64,000 bases of DNA from Arthrobacter sp. S41. GTDB lineage: Bacteria > Actinomycetota > Actinomycetes > Actinomycetales > Micrococcaceae. Position 1 is the first letter of the stretch. Each line of letters begins with the position of its first letter. The notes below the pieces were generated by a model. The model saw nothing but the letters and a program-made list of their open reading frames with translations. It ran no database searches and was not told the DNA's origin. The DNA lies in the NCBI RefSeq assembly GCF_004320535.1, contig NZ_SIHY01000001.1:1302001-1366000 (forward strand). The letters run 5' to 3'. Position numbers and translations under genes: made by a program. This document shows, piece after piece, positions 18,079 through 29,300 of the stretch.

Positions 18079-19038
18079 CTACCTGCCTATGAGGCCAAAC
18101 GTAGCCTTGATCGCCAGATGATCCGAGCCATGAATCTGCAGTGTCTCTTGTTCCAATGGAATGAATCCTCTCGACAGAACATGGTCTATGCCCAGCAGTG
18201 GTGGCACGTTTCTATTAGCCGGCCAGGTTGACAGCGGAAACAACGTTGACTCGTCGTCCATAATCGAAGCCAGTTTCCGAAACTGCGGATGGCTCCTCGC
18301 CGAGTTGAAGTCCCCTGCTAGGATCAACGGCTTGTTGCCTTCCTCGCCTATCCAATGTTGTAACGCGGACAAGCCTTGGGCCCACCGCTTCGCGCTGCCC
18401 AAAGGCGGATATACGTGAACGCCCACTACGGTGAGAGTCCTACCCGGTAATTCGACTTCCACAACGGGCATCCCATACCAGCCGGTGACCCCCGGGCCCA
18501 GACTACCGCCGAGGTCCTTTAGCGGATACCGCGAAAAGATCACGGTATCCCGTTCGCCTCCTGTGGGTACCGGTGCGCTGCGGTATTTCAACGAGCCTAA
18601 AGCGCCTTCCGCGCGCAGCCGGTCGTGCAGCGCTTCACTCGTTTCAACAAGCACCACGACATCAGGATCTACCTGCTGGATACTCGTTGCGAGTTGCTTT
18701 GCGTCCGCACCGGCTTTGAGCGCATTGAAAGAGAACACGGTGACATCGGCACTAGCGCCCTCCAGCGTTGCCTGATCGCTAGGCCAAACTACATTGGGAG
18801 CCATCCCCATCACCAATAGCACCACAGTGAGCGAAGCAACTAGCCAACGCCGCCTCATGAGCGTGAACAAGACGATGACCGCCACTGCAAGTAACGTCCA
18901 TGGTTGGAATGCTTGAAGTCGGGGTAACCAACCGCCGGCAAGCCACGGAACGTACGGCAGGGCTCCAGTGCTGAAACAGGTCATCAGCAATATCGCCCAC
19001 TTCCACGGCCAACGTGGATGTGGGCGATATTTTGACAT
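18079..19038 (-). CDS. Membrane-anchored endonuclease/exonuclease/phosphatase-fold protein
   Basis: 319 residues. Three hydrophobic segments in the first 80 residues anchor a C-terminal domain of the EEP superfamily. Its motifs are seen in order: an Asn in FSFNALK, Glu in VVLVETS, His in VVGVHVYPP, the GDFNSA metal/phosphate motif, and the terminal IDHVL and GSDHLAI. Family members hydrolyse phosphodiester or phosphomonoester bonds in nucleic acids, lipids or inositol phosphates, and the substrate here is unknown. The catalytic domain would probably face outside. It lies 35 bases downstream of the VOC gene and probably shares its transcript. Both interrupt the S10-spc junction. Confidence 0.85.
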   Translation of the reverse strand: MSKYRPHPRWPWKWAILLMTCFSTGALPYVPWLAGGWLPRLQAFQPWTLLAVAVIVLFTLMRRRWLVASLTVVLLVMGMAPNVVWPSDQATLEGASADVTVFSFNALKAGADAKQLATSIQQVDPDVVVLVETSEALHDRLRAEGALGSLKYRSAPVPTGGERDTVIFSRYPLKDLGGSLGPGVTGWYGMPVVEVELPGRTLTVVGVHVYPPLGSAKRWAQGLSALQHWIGEEGNKPLILAGDFNSARSHPQFRKLASIMDDESTLFPLSTWPANRNVPPLLGIDHVLSRGFIPLEQETLQIHGSDHLAIKATFGLIGR

Positions 19039-19073
19039 GTGCTCAGCTTAGTTGACCACCAACGCGAAAGCGT

Positions 19074-19595
19074 TTACGACGAAGCGCTACCCGACTGCTG
19101 AGCAGCCCATTCCGCCACGCGTTGCGCGCTTTCCTCTTCGCTCAGATCTTCAACCCGGCTCATGATCGACCACCGCACACCGAATGGATCGATGATGGAA
19201 GCGAATCTGTCGCCGGAAACAAAATTAGTCACCGGTTCCCTCACCGTAGCTCCCGCTTCAATCGCTCTAGCCAGCACGGCATCCACTTCTTCGCAGTACA
19301 GACCCAAGGAGTAGGAGGCGTTCGGAGCCTCCGGCGGTGGCACCAGACCGTATGCCGGATTGGGCTCACCAATCTGTAGGTGTCCCTGGCCAAAATCTAT
19401 TTCAGCATGCACGACAACACCGCCCATGCTTGTGGCATCGATGATCCGCGCTCCGAAAACATCTTTGTAGAACTCCAGTGCCTTCCGCGCATTGGCAACG
19501 GCGAGAAATGGAGTCAGTGAAGTTACTCCGTGCGGAACGCCAGCGGTGGTGTGCGTTCCGGTGACACCATGCACCAATTCGTTGTGATTTTTCAT
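19074..19595 (-). CDS. VOC-superfamily (PhnB-like glyoxalase/bleomycin-resistance fold) protein
   Basis: A 173-residue cytosolic protein with the vicinal-oxygen-chelate pattern: LTPFLAVANARKALEFYKDVFGA at the N-terminus, then VVHAEIDFGQGHLQIGE. The C-terminal DPFGVRWSIMSRVEDLSEEE resembles PhnB-like proteins, in which the residue after DPFG is often His; here it is Val. Function is unknown: such proteins include thiol transferases, isomerases and drug-binding proteins. It diverges from the AraC-type gene across 68 bases, which suggests regulation by that protein. Confidence 0.85.
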   Translation of the reverse strand: MKNHNELVHGVTGTHTTAGVPHGVTSLTPFLAVANARKALEFYKDVFGARIIDATSMGGVVVHAEIDFGQGHLQIGEPNPAYGLVPPPEAPNASYSLGLYCEEVDAVLARAIEAGATVREPVTNFVSGDRFASIIDPFGVRWSIMSRVEDLSEEESAQRVAEWAAQQSGSASS

Positions 19596-19663
19596 GTCTC
19601 AAGACTACGTACGTGTGCAATGCTGGGGCTTGTAAATTTGCGACGGATTTGAGGAGCGCTTGC

Positions 19664-20458
19664 ATGGCTGATATTCATGATGGTCGAGGTGTTCTATATC
19701 CTGCACGGCTCCCAGAATTCGAACGCATCCTACCTCCCGAACATATGCAGCAGTACGTTAGCTGGTTCTGGATTTCTCGCTGGCAGCTTGCTGCCGGCAG
19801 AAGTTCTCGTCAACAGCTCTTACCTTTCCCGCTGATGAATGTTGTCGTGCAGCCTGAGGGAGTGACTGTCTCAGGTCCAAGCAACGGCGCATCCCATAAG
19901 GACCTGCGGGGTTCAGGCTGGGCGGTAGCCGCCTTGCTCCGCCCTGCAGCTGCTCCTTATGTTGCTTCTCTGACCAATTGCTCACCACAACAGCTACTAG
20001 ATCAAGAGCTACCGATAAACGCTCATGATCTTCATCAGGCCTTGTTGAAAGAGCGACAACTACGTGGCGACGACCAGTTGAATGAACGTTGTGCTCATCA
20101 TTTGTCTGTGTGGCTCGAACGATGCTTGCCACCGATCAATGAATCAGGAACGCTAGCCAACAAATTCTTGGATTACGTTTCGGCGGACCGTACCGCGCTA
20201 CGTGTTGATCAAGTCGCTACAGATCTAAACCTGACTGTACGTAGCCTGCAACGCCTGTCCCTAAAATACTTAGGGCTTTCTCCGTTGTCCGTCATTCGGC
20301 GCTACCGGTTGCAAGAAGCCGCCTTGCATTTACGCGAGCATCCGCAAGCCTCGCTTGCCACATTAGCCGTAGACCTCGGCTAAACCGACCAGGCTCACAT
20401 GTCGACAGACTTCCGGAAAGTACTCGGCTATTCCCCTAGCGATTATCGAAGCAGTTAG
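19664..20458 (+). pseudogene. AraC-family regulator interrupted by an in-frame TAA
   Basis: The frame starts at ATG 19664 (after GAGGAGCGCTTGC), encodes an N-terminal sensor-like domain (about residues 1-150), then the first helix-turn-helix (VDQVATDLNLTVRSLQRL). It meets TAA at 20381-20383. Translation past the stop continues in the same frame as TDQAHMSTDFRKVLGYSPSDYRSS and ends at TAG 20456-20458. The normal AraC pattern here is LGYTDQAHMSxxFRKxxGxSPSxYR, so the stop sits exactly at the conserved Tyr codon. A single base change TAC/TAT to TAA explains it. The truncated product lacks the second DNA-binding helix. A sequencing error cannot be excluded. Confidence 0.85.
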
Positions 20459-20622
20459 CGATTTCCGAGTGACCAACTATCGAACGACACAACGCCAAGA
20501 ATCCTGATGAAGACTTAACCCATTCGAATCGGTACTAACGCTCTGAATTGGGAGTTCATTATGGAACCCTGGTGCCGATTGCGAACGTAGCTTAAAAAGG
20601 TCCACCGTCCCCTAGACGCAGA

Positions 20623-20660
20623 AATGCCCCGAACTCTTCTTTCGAAGTGTTCGGGGCATT
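20623..20660 (-). terminator. Hairpin after rpsQ
   Basis: A 16-bp stem with one mismatch (20623-20638 with 20645-20660), 37 bases beyond the rpsQ stop. It probably ends the S10 operon before the accessory genes. Confidence 0.75.
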
Positions 20661-20696
20661 CTTCAATCACGAGATCCGTGAAATCGAGTCGAAAGC

Positions 20697-20984
20697 TTAC
20701 TTAGCCTTCTCTACGATCTCAACGAGACGCCAACGCTTGTCAGCAGACAGCGGGCGGGTCTCAGCGATTACAACCAAGTCGCCGATGCCGGCTTCGTTGT
20801 TCTCGTCATGAGCCTTTACGTTCTTGTTGCGACGCATAACCTTGCCGTAAAGGGCGTGCTTTACACGGTCCTCAACGTCAACGACGATGGTCTTCTGCAT
20901 CTTGTCGGAAACCACGTAACCACGGAGGGTCTTGCGGTCGTTACGCTCGGTAGCGTTATCCACACCGTTCTCCTTCTCGCTCAT
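20697..20984 (-). CDS. rpsQ: Ribosomal protein S17 (uS17)
   Basis: A 95-residue OB-fold 16S rRNA-binding protein. [27 protein letters not shown] and [25 protein letters not shown] are canonical. It is the last gene of the S10 operon here and overlaps rpmC by one base. The next ribosomal gene in the usual order, rplN, is 3.1 kb away. Confidence 0.98.
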   Translation of the reverse strand: MSEKENGVDNATERNDRKTLRGYVVSDKMQKTIVVDVEDRVKHALYGKVMRRNKNVKAHDENNEAGIGDLVVIAETRPLSADKRWRLVEIVEKAK

Positions 20985-21247
20985 TACTTGGATTCCTTCT
21001 TGGTTTCTTCAACCGGAACGACGACATCCTGACGAATGCCCAGCTCGCGCTCGCGCAGCACAGTGTAAATGCGGGCGATATCGCGCTTGATAGCCTTCAG
21101 GTTCGCGTTGCTCTCTAGCTGGCCGGTAGCCGACTGGAAACGCAGGTTGAACAGTTCTGCCTTGGCCTTCTTCAATTCCTCGTTCAAACGAGCAGAATCG
21201 AAGCCGTCCAGGGACTCAATGCTAAGGTCTTTAGAACCGAGAGACAT
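20984..21247 (-). CDS. rpmC: Ribosomal protein L29 (uL29)
   Basis: An 87-residue two-helix 50S protein near the tunnel exit. The core [48 protein letters not shown] is diagnostic. N- and C-terminal extensions of about 12 residues each are present, the C-terminal one rich in Lys/Glu. It lies two bases after rplP. Confidence 0.97.
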   Translation of the reverse strand: MSLGSKDLSIESLDGFDSARLNEELKKAKAELFNLRFQSATGQLESNANLKAIKRDIARIYTVLRERELGIRQDVVVPVEETKKESK

Positions 21248-21249
21248 CC

Positions 21250-21666
21250 CTATTCACCACCTTCACGACGCACGATGCGTGCCTTCATTGGTAGCTTGTG
21301 GATTGCAAGACGCAATGCCTCTTTAGCTACCTCTTCACTGACGCCACCGAGTTCAAACATGACTCGTCCTGGCTTGACGTTGGCGACCCACCACTCAGGT
21401 GAACCCTTACCGGAACCCATACGGGTTTCAGCAGGCTTCTTGGTCAAGGGACGGTCAGGGTAGATGTTAATCCACACCTTGCCGCCACGCTTGATGTAAC
21501 GGGTCATGGCGATACGAGCGGCTTCGATCTGACGGTTAGTCACGTAAGCCGGGGTCAACGCCTGGATGCCGTACTCACCGAACGATACGGTGGTACCGCC
21601 CTTGGCAGCACCCGAACGCTTTGGGTGGTGCTGCTTACGGAACTTGACTCGACGTGGGATAAGCAT
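21250..21666 (-). CDS. rplP: Ribosomal protein L16 (uL16)
   Basis: A 138-residue protein near the A site of the 50S subunit. The start [19 protein letters not shown] and the [29 protein letters not shown] segment are canonical. Its ATG abuts the rpsC stop codon. Confidence 0.98.
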   Translation of the reverse strand: MLIPRRVKFRKQHHPKRSGAAKGGTTVSFGEYGIQALTPAYVTNRQIEAARIAMTRYIKRGGKVWINIYPDRPLTKKPAETRMGSGKGSPEWWVANVKPGRVMFELGGVSEEVAKEALRLAIHKLPMKARIVRREGGE

Positions 21667-22452
21667 TTAAGCCTCTCCTCCTTCCGCAGCCGGAGCTGCA
21701 GCGCCCTTACGATCGTTACGACGACGGCGTTCGCCGCCACGTGGACGATCGTTTCCGCTACCGCGACCACCGCGAGCTGGAGCAGCAGCAGCCTGCTGTG
21801 CAGCCAGTTCCTTGGCGGTTACGTCACCCTTGTAGATCCAAACCTTCACGCCGATACGGCCGAAGGTGGTCTTGGCTTCGAACTTGCCGAAGTCGATGTT
21901 CGCACGCAGGGTGTGCAGCGGCACACGACCTTCGCGGTAGAACTCCTTGCGGGACATTTCTGCGCCGCCAAGTCGACCGGAGCACTGAACGCGGATACCC
22001 TTGGCACCAGCGCGCATTGCCGACTGCATTGCCTTCTTCATCGCACGGCGGAAAGCCACACGTGAAGCAAGCTGCTCGGCGATGCCCTGGGCGACCAACT
22101 GGGCCTCCATGTCAGGGTTCTTGACCTCGAGGATGTTCAGCTGAACCTGCTTGTTGGAAAGCTTTTCGAGCTCTCCGCGAATGCGGTCTGCTTCGGCGCC
22201 ACGACGACCGATGACGATACCTGGACGAGCGGTGTGGATATCCACACGCACACGGTCACGGGTACGTTCGATTTCGACGCGGGCGATGCCTGCACGATCC
22301 ATTCCCTTGGACAGCAGTGCACGGATCTGTACGTCTTCTTTTACGTAATCCGCGTAACGCTGGCCTGGCTTGCTGGAATCAGCGAACCAGTGCGAGATGT
22401 GGTCAGTGGTGATGCCGAGACGGAAACCGTTCGGATTTACCTTCTGTCCCAT
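21667..22452 (-). CDS. rpsC: Ribosomal protein S3 (uS3)
   Basis: A 261-residue protein at the mRNA entry tunnel. An N-terminal KH domain ([18 protein letters not shown] region) and the C-terminal domain with [12 protein letters not shown]-like sequence are present. The tail after about residue 215 is an Arg/Gly/Ala-rich extension typical of actinobacteria. It lies between rplV and rplP with no gap. Confidence 0.98.
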   Translation of the reverse strand: MGQKVNPNGFRLGITTDHISHWFADSSKPGQRYADYVKEDVQIRALLSKGMDRAGIARVEIERTRDRVRVDIHTARPGIVIGRRGAEADRIRGELEKLSNKQVQLNILEVKNPDMEAQLVAQGIAEQLASRVAFRRAMKKAMQSAMRAGAKGIRVQCSGRLGGAEMSRKEFYREGRVPLHTLRANIDFGKFEAKTTFGRIGVKVWIYKGDVTAKELAAQQAAAAPARGGRGSGNDRPRGGERRRRNDRKGAAAPAAEGGEA

Positions 22453-22815
22453 TTAGTTCTCCCCACCCTTCTGGGTTGAAACAACCACAGTCACGTGGCT
22501 GGTGCGCTTCTTGATCTGGAATGCGCGACCCTGAGCACGCGGCTGGAACCGCTTCATGGTCGGACCTTCGTCAACAAACGCTTCGCTGATAATCAGCTCG
22601 TCCTCATTGAATGCTTCACCTGCGCGGTCCGCGGCGGCACGGGCGTTAGCCACTGCCGATGCGACAACCTTGTATACCGGCTCCGAAGCTGCCTGTGGGG
22701 CAAACTTCAAGATGGCCAGTGCTTCGTTGGTCTGTAGACCACGAACAAGGTTGACGACGCGCCGGGCCTTCATAGGCGTTACGCGGATGTGACGCGCAAT
22801 TGCCTTGGCTTCCAT
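22453..22815 (-). CDS. rplV: Ribosomal protein L22 (uL22)
   Basis: A 120-residue protein lining the exit tunnel. [22 protein letters not shown] and the beta-hairpin region [32 protein letters not shown] are canonical. No change at the macrolide-relevant hairpin is obvious. It follows rpsS by 59 bases. Confidence 0.98.
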   Translation of the reverse strand: MEAKAIARHIRVTPMKARRVVNLVRGLQTNEALAILKFAPQAASEPVYKVVASAVANARAAADRAGEAFNEDELIISEAFVDEGPTMKRFQPRAQGRAFQIKKRTSHVTVVVSTQKGGEN

Positions 22816-22874
22816 TGCTATCCTTCTCTCGTCTATCGAAGAAGTGCTAAGCGATACTAGATCCCTTGCGGGGC

Positions 22875-23156
22875 CTAGCGGCGCTTGCCCTTCTTGTCGT
22901 CCTTCACGTGGCCACGGAACGTACGGGTTGGAGCAAACTCTCCGAGCTTGTGACCAACCATAGATTCGGTAACGAACACAGGAATGTGCTTGCGACCGTC
23001 ATGTACGGCGATGGTGTGTCCCAGCATGTCCGGGATGATCATCGAACGGCGGGACCACGTCTTGATGACGTTCTTGGTGCCCTTATCGTTTTCAGCAACG
23101 ACCTTTAGGAACAGGTGCTGATCGACGAAGGGGCCTTTCTTCAGGCTGCGTGGCAT
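22875..23156 (-). CDS. rpsS: Ribosomal protein S19 (uS19)
   Basis: A 93-residue 30S head protein that pairs with S13. [45 protein letters not shown] and [11 protein letters not shown] are canonical. It follows rplB by 12 bases. Confidence 0.98.
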   Translation of the reverse strand: MPRSLKKGPFVDQHLFLKVVAENDKGTKNVIKTWSRRSMIIPDMLGHTIAVHDGRKHIPVFVTESMVGHKLGEFAPTRTFRGHVKDDKKGKRR

Positions 23157-23168
23157 GTTTCCAGGCTC

Positions 23169-24008
23169 CTATCGCTTGTTCTTGCCGGTCTTGCGACGAC
23201 GCACAATGAGCTTGTCGCTTTCCTTATTCGGACGACGGGTGCGTCCTTCACGCTTACCGTTAGGGTTGACCGGGTGACGACCACCGGAGGTCTTACCTTC
23301 ACCACCACCGTGTGGGTGGTCAACTGGGTTCATGACAACGCCACGAACGGTTGGGCGTACGCCCTTCCAGCGCATACGGCCGGCCTTACCCCAGTTGATG
23401 TTGATCTGCTCAGCGTTACCAACTTCGCCGATGGTTGCGCGGCAGCGCACATCAACGTTGCGGATTTCGCCTGAAGGCAAACGCAGCTGAGCGAAGCGAC
23501 CCTCACGGGCAACCAGCTGAATCGAAGCACCAGCGGAACGAGCCATCTTAGCGCCGCCACCTGGACGAAGCTCCACAGCGTGAATCACGGTACCAACCGG
23601 GATGTTACGCAGTGGCAGGTTGTTACCTGGCTTGATGTCGGCTTCTACGCCGGCTTCAATTGGGTCACCCTGCTTGAGGTTGTTCGGTGCAATGATGTAG
23701 CGCTTGGCGCCATCTGCGTAGTGGAGCAGTGCGATACGTGCAGTACGGTTTGGGTCGTACTCAATGTGAGCGACCTTTGCCGGAATGCCGTCCTTATCGT
23801 GACGACGGAAGTCGATAACACGGTAAGCGCGCTTGTGTCCGCCACCCTTGTGTCGGGTGGTGATCTTACCGGAGTTGTTACGGCCGCCAGTCTTGGTGAG
23901 CGGACGAACCAGCGACTTTTCCGGAGTCGATCGGGTGATTTCTGCGAAGTCGGCTACCGACGAGCCGCGAAGGCCCGGGGTAGTCGGCTTGTACTTACGA
24001 ATTCCCAT
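23169..24008 (-). CDS. rplB: Ribosomal protein L2 (uL2)
   Basis: A 279-residue protein essential for peptidyl-transferase centre assembly. [12 protein letters not shown], the [12 protein letters not shown] motif and the catalytic-centre-proximal [26 protein letters not shown] (His within HPHGGG) are all present. It lies between rplW and rpsS. Confidence 0.98.
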   Translation of the reverse strand: MGIRKYKPTTPGLRGSSVADFAEITRSTPEKSLVRPLTKTGGRNNSGKITTRHKGGGHKRAYRVIDFRRHDKDGIPAKVAHIEYDPNRTARIALLHYADGAKRYIIAPNNLKQGDPIEAGVEADIKPGNNLPLRNIPVGTVIHAVELRPGGGAKMARSAGASIQLVAREGRFAQLRLPSGEIRNVDVRCRATIGEVGNAEQININWGKAGRMRWKGVRPTVRGVVMNPVDHPHGGGEGKTSGGRHPVNPNGKREGRTRRPNKESDKLIVRRRKTGKNKR

Positions 24009-24040
24009 TTATTTTAATTCCTCGTTAAAGTGGTCTCCGC

Positions 24041-24343
24041 TTAGGAAAGCGGACCGCCGAAGATGTCAATCGAGCCTTCCTTCAGGGTGATGATGGCACG
24101 CTTGGTACTCTTGCGTGCACCCCACCCGAAGCGGGTGCGCTTGCGCTTACCGACTCGGTTGATGGTGTTTACAGAATCAACTTTGACGTTGAAGATAGCT
24201 TCAACGGCGTACTTGATTTCCGTCTTATTTGAGCTAGGTGCCACCTCGAAGGTGTACTGACCTTGATCGATCAGACCGTAGCTCTTTTCCGAAACGACTG
24301 GTGCGATGACCACGTCGTGTGGAGCCTTTGAGAACGCGCTCAC
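24041..24343 (-). CDS. rplW: Ribosomal protein L23 (uL23)
   Basis: A 100-residue protein at the tunnel exit, the docking site for trigger factor and [28 protein letters not shown], the [22 protein letters not shown] segment and the basic loop [19 protein letters not shown] are typical. It overlaps rplD by four bases. Confidence 0.97.
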   Translation of the reverse strand: MSAFSKAPHDVVIAPVVSEKSYGLIDQGQYTFEVAPSSNKTEIKYAVEAIFNVKVDSVNTINRVGKRKRTRFGWGARKSTKRAIITLKEGSIDIFGGPLS

Positions 24344-24942
24344 TTGGCTTCCTCCTTCTGGACCAGGGCATCGAAGGCAGCCTTGGTGAAGACTACGTCA
24401 TCCGAAACCAGAACATCGTAGGTGTTCAGCTGGTCGACGTACAGAACATGCACAGCGTCGAGGTTGCGAACCGAAAGGGCTGCAACATCGTTGGCACGAT
24501 CGATGACGACAAGCAGGTTCTTGCGCTCGGTGAGTGAACGCAAGGTAGCCAGAGCATCCTTGGTCGATGGGGTTTCCCCTGCAACCAAGTTCTCAATCAC
24601 GTGAACGCGATCGAAGCGTGCGCGATCAGACAAAGCGCCGCGCAGTGCAGCAGCCTTCATCTTCTTCGGGGTACGCTGCGAGTAATCACGTGGGGTTGGA
24701 CCGTGGACAATGCCACCGCCGGTCATGTGTGGAGCACGGATCGAACCCTGACGGGCGCGGCCGGTACCCTTCTGCTTGAACGGCTTGCGACCTGCACCCG
24801 AAACCTCGGAGCGGTCCTTGGTCTTGTGGGTACCCTGGCGGGCAGCAGCAAGCTGTGCAACGACAACCTGGTGCAGCAGCGGGACGTTGGTCTGTACGTC
24901 GAAGATCTCTGCAGGCAGTTCGACGTTAAGTGCCTTAGTCAT
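24340..24942 (-). CDS. rplD: Ribosomal protein L4 (uL4)
   Basis: A 200-residue tunnel protein and, in E. coli, the S10-operon repressor. The extended loop [29 protein letters not shown] reaches the exit tunnel and looks wild type. The [18 protein letters not shown]-terminus is typical. It lies between rplC and rplW, overlapping the latter. Confidence 0.97.
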   Translation of the reverse strand: MTKALNVELPAEIFDVQTNVPLLHQVVVAQLAAARQGTHKTKDRSEVSGAGRKPFKQKGTGRARQGSIRAPHMTGGGIVHGPTPRDYSQRTPKKMKAAALRGALSDRARFDRVHVIENLVAGETPSTKDALATLRSLTERKNLLVVIDRANDVAALSVRNLDAVHVLYVDQLNTYDVLVSDDVVFTKAAFDALVQKEEAK

Positions 24943-24946
24943 TTAC

Positions 24947-25597
24947 TTATGCTCCCTTCACGGCGTTGCGTACGAGAACGACGCGGCCGCGGGCGCCTGG
25001 AACGGCACCCTTGATCAGCAGGAGGTTCTTCTCAGCGTCGATAGCGTGAATGGTCAGGTTCTGAGTGGTAACACGCTCAGCACCCATACGACCAGCCATC
25101 TTCTGTCCACGGAAAACGCGACCTGGGGTCGATGCGCCGCCGATGGAACCTGGCTTACGGTGGTTCTTGTGAGCACCGTGCGATGCGCCAACACCATGGA
25201 AGTTGTGGCGCTTCATAACGCCGGCGAAGCCCTTACCCTTAGAGGTACCTACGACGTCGACCTTCTGGCCGGCTTCGAAGAGCTCTACGGAAAGTTCCTG
25301 ACCAGCGGTGTACTCGGCAGCGTCTGCGGTGCGCAGTTCTACCAGGTGACGACGTGGGGTTACGCCTGCAGCCTCGAAGTGACCAGCCAGTGGCTTGGTG
25401 ACCTTGCGAGGATCGATCTGGCCGTAGCCGATCTGAACTGCGGTGTAGCCATCGCGCTCAGCGTTGATGAGCTTGGTGACAACGTTGCTATCAGCCTGCA
25501 CGACGGTGACAGGAATCAGGTTGTTGTTCGAATCCCAAACCTGGGTCATGCCGAGCTTCGTGCCCAACAGGCCCTTGAAATTACGGGTTGCGGTCAT
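24947..25597 (-). CDS. rplC: Ribosomal protein L3 (uL3)
   Basis: A 216-residue early-assembly 50S protein. [12 protein letters not shown] at the N-terminus and the central loop [36 protein letters not shown] near the peptidyl-transferase centre identify it. It is the second gene of the S10 operon, 20 bases after rpsJ. Confidence 0.98.
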   Translation of the reverse strand: MTATRNFKGLLGTKLGMTQVWDSNNNLIPVTVVQADSNVVTKLINAERDGYTAVQIGYGQIDPRKVTKPLAGHFEAAGVTPRRHLVELRTADAAEYTAGQELSVELFEAGQKVDVVGTSKGKGFAGVMKRHNFHGVGASHGAHKNHRKPGSIGGASTPGRVFRGQKMAGRMGAERVTTQNLTIHAIDAEKNLLLIKGAVPGARGRVVLVRNAVKGA

Positions 25598-25617
25598 AGT
25601 TTTCTCGCCACCTCCCC

Positions 25618-25926
25618 TTAAAGCTTGATTTCGATGTTGACATCCGCTGGCAGGTCGAGACGCATCAGCGAATCAACAGCCTTCGGGGTCGGATCAACGA
25701 TGTCGATCAGACGCTTGTGCGTGCGCATTTCGAAGTGCTCACGGCTGTCCTTGTACTTGTGTGGCGAACGGATAACGCAGTACACGTTCTTCTCCGTTGG
25801 CAGCGGCACTGGGCCGACTACGGTTGCGCCTGCGCGCGTGACCGTCTCAACGATCTTCCGGGCCGAAACGTCAATGACCTCGTGGTCATACGACTTCAGC
25901 CGGATGCGGATTTTCTGTCCCGCCAT
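25618..25926 (-). CDS. rpsJ: Ribosomal protein S10 (uS10, NusE)
   Basis: A 102-residue 30S protein that also joins NusB in antitermination and bridges to NusG. The ATG at 25926 is used, since the family starts [18 protein letters not shown]; an upstream in-frame extension is not conserved. [39 protein letters not shown] is canonical. It is the first gene of the S10 operon. Confidence 0.98.
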   Translation of the reverse strand: MAGQKIRIRLKSYDHEVIDVSARKIVETVTRAGATVVGPVPLPTEKNVYCVIRSPHKYKDSREHFEMRTHKRLIDIVDPTPKAVDSLMRLDLPADVNIEIKL

Positions 25927-26360
25927 GGCGTCATGCCTCTTTCTGTTAGCACTATCTAAAATTTCTGTGCCTATATACGGGTTCTTGCGAACCGGCACGC
26001 CTTACGCTGCGACTGAATCCGAATAAATCCGGGTTCCTCACCCGCAGGTGGCTCCGACCCCCGAACTCGGGCGTGTCGTGAAATTTTCAGTCACGACAAA
26101 GCCGCAAAGTTCTCACTTTATCGAGGGCCTTATAGTTTGAAGCAGTTGTATTGATCCCGAACCACAGGCATTATCCTGTGTGAGAGCCAATCCCGGTTGT
26201 TCAAACCAGATCCGATTACCCCAACAAAGAGGATCGGGTTGCAATCAAGCAACTTATCTAGTCTGACAGGTCGGCAACGATCGCGCAAATCTTTTGTAGC
26301 CTTTTAGCCCCGTGATCTTGACCTCACCGCGCCTAAGAGACTGCATTAGACACTGCACTT
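25927..26360. other. Leader and promoter region of the S10 operon
   Basis: A 434-base gap between the giant membrane gene and rpsJ. A 7-bp hairpin (GTCGTGA/TCACGAC, 26075-26097) lies in the probable rpsJ leader, with further GC-rich pairings nearby (26050-26070). No clear promoter was picked out and no gene is seen. An L4-responsive leader is known in other bacteria but is not demonstrable here. Confidence 0.4.
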
Positions 26361-29300
26361 TTACTCTTCGGGATCTTTGACAGTTGGATCTTGCCGCACA
26401 TCGTCTTCTTGCGCAGCTCGCATCCATGGCAACCCTGTCTGTGTCGGAGCCGCACCTGCTGGTTGTTGCGGCGGCGCAGTTGGCTCCGGCATTGACGGAT
26501 TATTGGCCTTATCAACCTTCACCAATTTGAAGACCGCAGCAACAATCAGGCCCAAGCCAATGATGACTAACCAGAGGAAGGCCAGCTCGCGCAGGAACCA
26601 CAGCACCGCAACCGTCATGGCGATGGCGCCCCACCAGATCAACAACTTATCCCCTTGTTTCAGGCTCCAGGCTACTAGGGCAGCGAAGAAGATCAAGGCC
26701 AAGATCTGTACCACAGGATTGGCGTCCATCAAGGAGAAGATCAAGCTGAGGCTGGCGGCTGTCGCTGCAGAAATCAGATAGATGCGTTCAAGCTGGCGGT
26801 CCACGCGCAGATTCCGCCAGATCACCAAGACCACGGCGATGGCGCACAGGTAGAGGCACACGGTGCTGGCCTGCGGCACAGACTCTAGGAATGCGTAGCT
26901 ACTCAGGCCCAGCAGGGCCGCGAGCACAAAGAGTGCGTCCGGCATATAGGGGCGGAACTTCTCGGGTAGTTCAAAAATGTAGGTAGCTGTTGCCACCGCA
27001 AGAATGAGGGCCGCTCCCCCAATAACGCTGAAAGCGCCGTCGGTTTTACTATGCGCAATGAGTCCGGCACTAAATCCAGCCACCATCATCTGCGCGAAGT
27101 ACAACCGCGCTGCCCCACCCACCGCGTTGTCACTACGGTAGTTTGCTTCAGGATAGGCAGGTACGGGCTGAGCCCACCGTCCATGCGCGGTAGCCAATAG
27201 GTAGAAGACCAGCGCGACAGCTAGCAAAACCCAAACACGATCCATGGCTTCTAAAGCGTTGGCACCTGAACGATCGCGCAACAGCTTCACCGCACGAATA
27301 CCGAGGTACGTGATGGTCACACCTGCAGCAATCGCGTACCAAGCACTGCGACGAGTCACAACGAACAGCACCAACACCACAGCCACCAGCAACAGGGCCA
27401 GTACTTCGAACCAGGTGCCCAACTGCCACAGCGCAACTGTCATGGCCGGAACGAAGATCCCCACACCGGTAGCTATCGAGAAGTTCTTCTTGGTGCGCAG
27501 ACGCCATTCGGCCAAGGTAGCCACAAGGACAAGTAGCAACAAGAGCACACTGGCAACATCCTTGGTCCACCACGAAGAGCGGATCCAACCGGTGTTCTGT
27601 CCCAAAGCCATTGCTGGAATACAGACCAAGAGGGTTACACCCAAGATTGTCGGCAACATATAGAGCTGCCGAGCAACTGCTAGCTGATGTTGGGCCCAAT
27701 AGGCGGTTGCCCCGTGTACGGCCCAAAGTAGTGCAGCAAGTAGCAGCGCGCCTCGATCCGGGTCCGGCACACCATACATGTAGACAAACAGGCTGACCGG
27801 TTCAAGGATGAGTAAACCGGTGGCAATCCATTGAAGTTCTTGAGACAGAACCTTCGTCTTCAGTGCGTTGCGTACCAGGCGTAGCAACTGCGGAACAACT
27901 AGCGAGAGCAGTAGCAGCGCGTAGCGTCCGTGGATATCAAACTGGTGAACGTCAACGAACCACCAAACCATGGTGCTAAAGAGCACCTGGGAGAAGGTAG
28001 CGTTGCGAATTTTCCATGACAGGCGTTGCTCTTGGCGCAAGCTGAGCAGGAAGAAGAGAAGCCCAATGGTTCCGACCACCAGGGCTAGGTACCAGTTCGC
28101 TCGGTTGAAGCTGAGTGAGTAGGTCAGCAACAGCATCAGGCTTGCCGCACCTCGAATCGAATCGTTGAGACGCGTCTGCTGGGCAGTCTTGCCCGCAAGC
28201 CACCAGCCGGATACTGCGGTGACCATGGCGGTCAGCAGCAAAATAGTGGTAAACCAGCTCACAGAAGAGATACCAACAAGTTGCGCCTGCGCCTCATGTG
28301 ATACTCCGGTGATACGCCAGGCAACCAAGGTCATTGCCACCACCAGTGCCGAACCGCCCAGACGGATCAACCGGTGCGAATCGTCCTTGACGCTAGGCTC
28401 GCCACGCGTTGTGGCGAATGTGGCCAGAACCCAGTAGCCCAACGCAACGAGCGTAAGTCCAACACCCACCGACAACATGAGAGCTAGATCCGAACGCTTG
28501 CCAGTGGTTTCCCACAACGTTCCGCCCAGTGCACCACCCAAACTAAGCAGCAGCACCCAGCGAGCGTAGCTCCGCAGCACATTCCAGCCATGGTGGGAAC
28601 TGCTGCGTATCACCGAGAGCGCGAGAATGCCCAGGGCCAGGCTTGGCAACGGACGCCAGAAATGCTCCGCGAGATCGAGGATAGGTATCAGCGCAAATCC
28701 CGGCAACGCGAGGGTTTCAACCCTCGAACGTTTCATCACGCCAAAGATTGTGGCAGTCATCAACAGTGGGATGGCGACGTAACTGATCCAGCCTGTAGTT
28801 CCTTCAGTACCAGTGAGGAAGTAGGACAGTGCGGCGGCGACGAGTGCCAGTGCCCATAGTGCTCCACGTTCATAACGCACGTGAGTCGCGCTGATGCCTA
28901 GTCGTTGACGGTAGGAAGCTACATAACGAAGTACCAGCACACCTTGAATGACTAGTGCTACAGCTACAGTGATAGCCGCGACCGAACCGGTAAATCCTGC
29001 ATAGTCGCAGGCAGCGACCAGCATGAGCATGAAGCTCAGCCGGGCAGCATACAACCGATACAGCCGGAATTGGCTGAGCAGTTTAACGCTGAGCAGTAGC
29101 TGTCCGGTGAGCAGGAAGAAGATCCATAGGTAGTCTCTGCTCGAAAGTTCCGGCAGCAGCACCAGTGCCAACAGTCCTACCAGCGCAGGCAGTAGTTGGG
29201 CTGTGCTCGAAAGAGCCGTGTAGAACGCGGAGTTGCGCACACGGTCACTGAAGACAGCCAACAAGAGCAGGAGCACCGACAGCGCCAAGAGGAACAGTAG

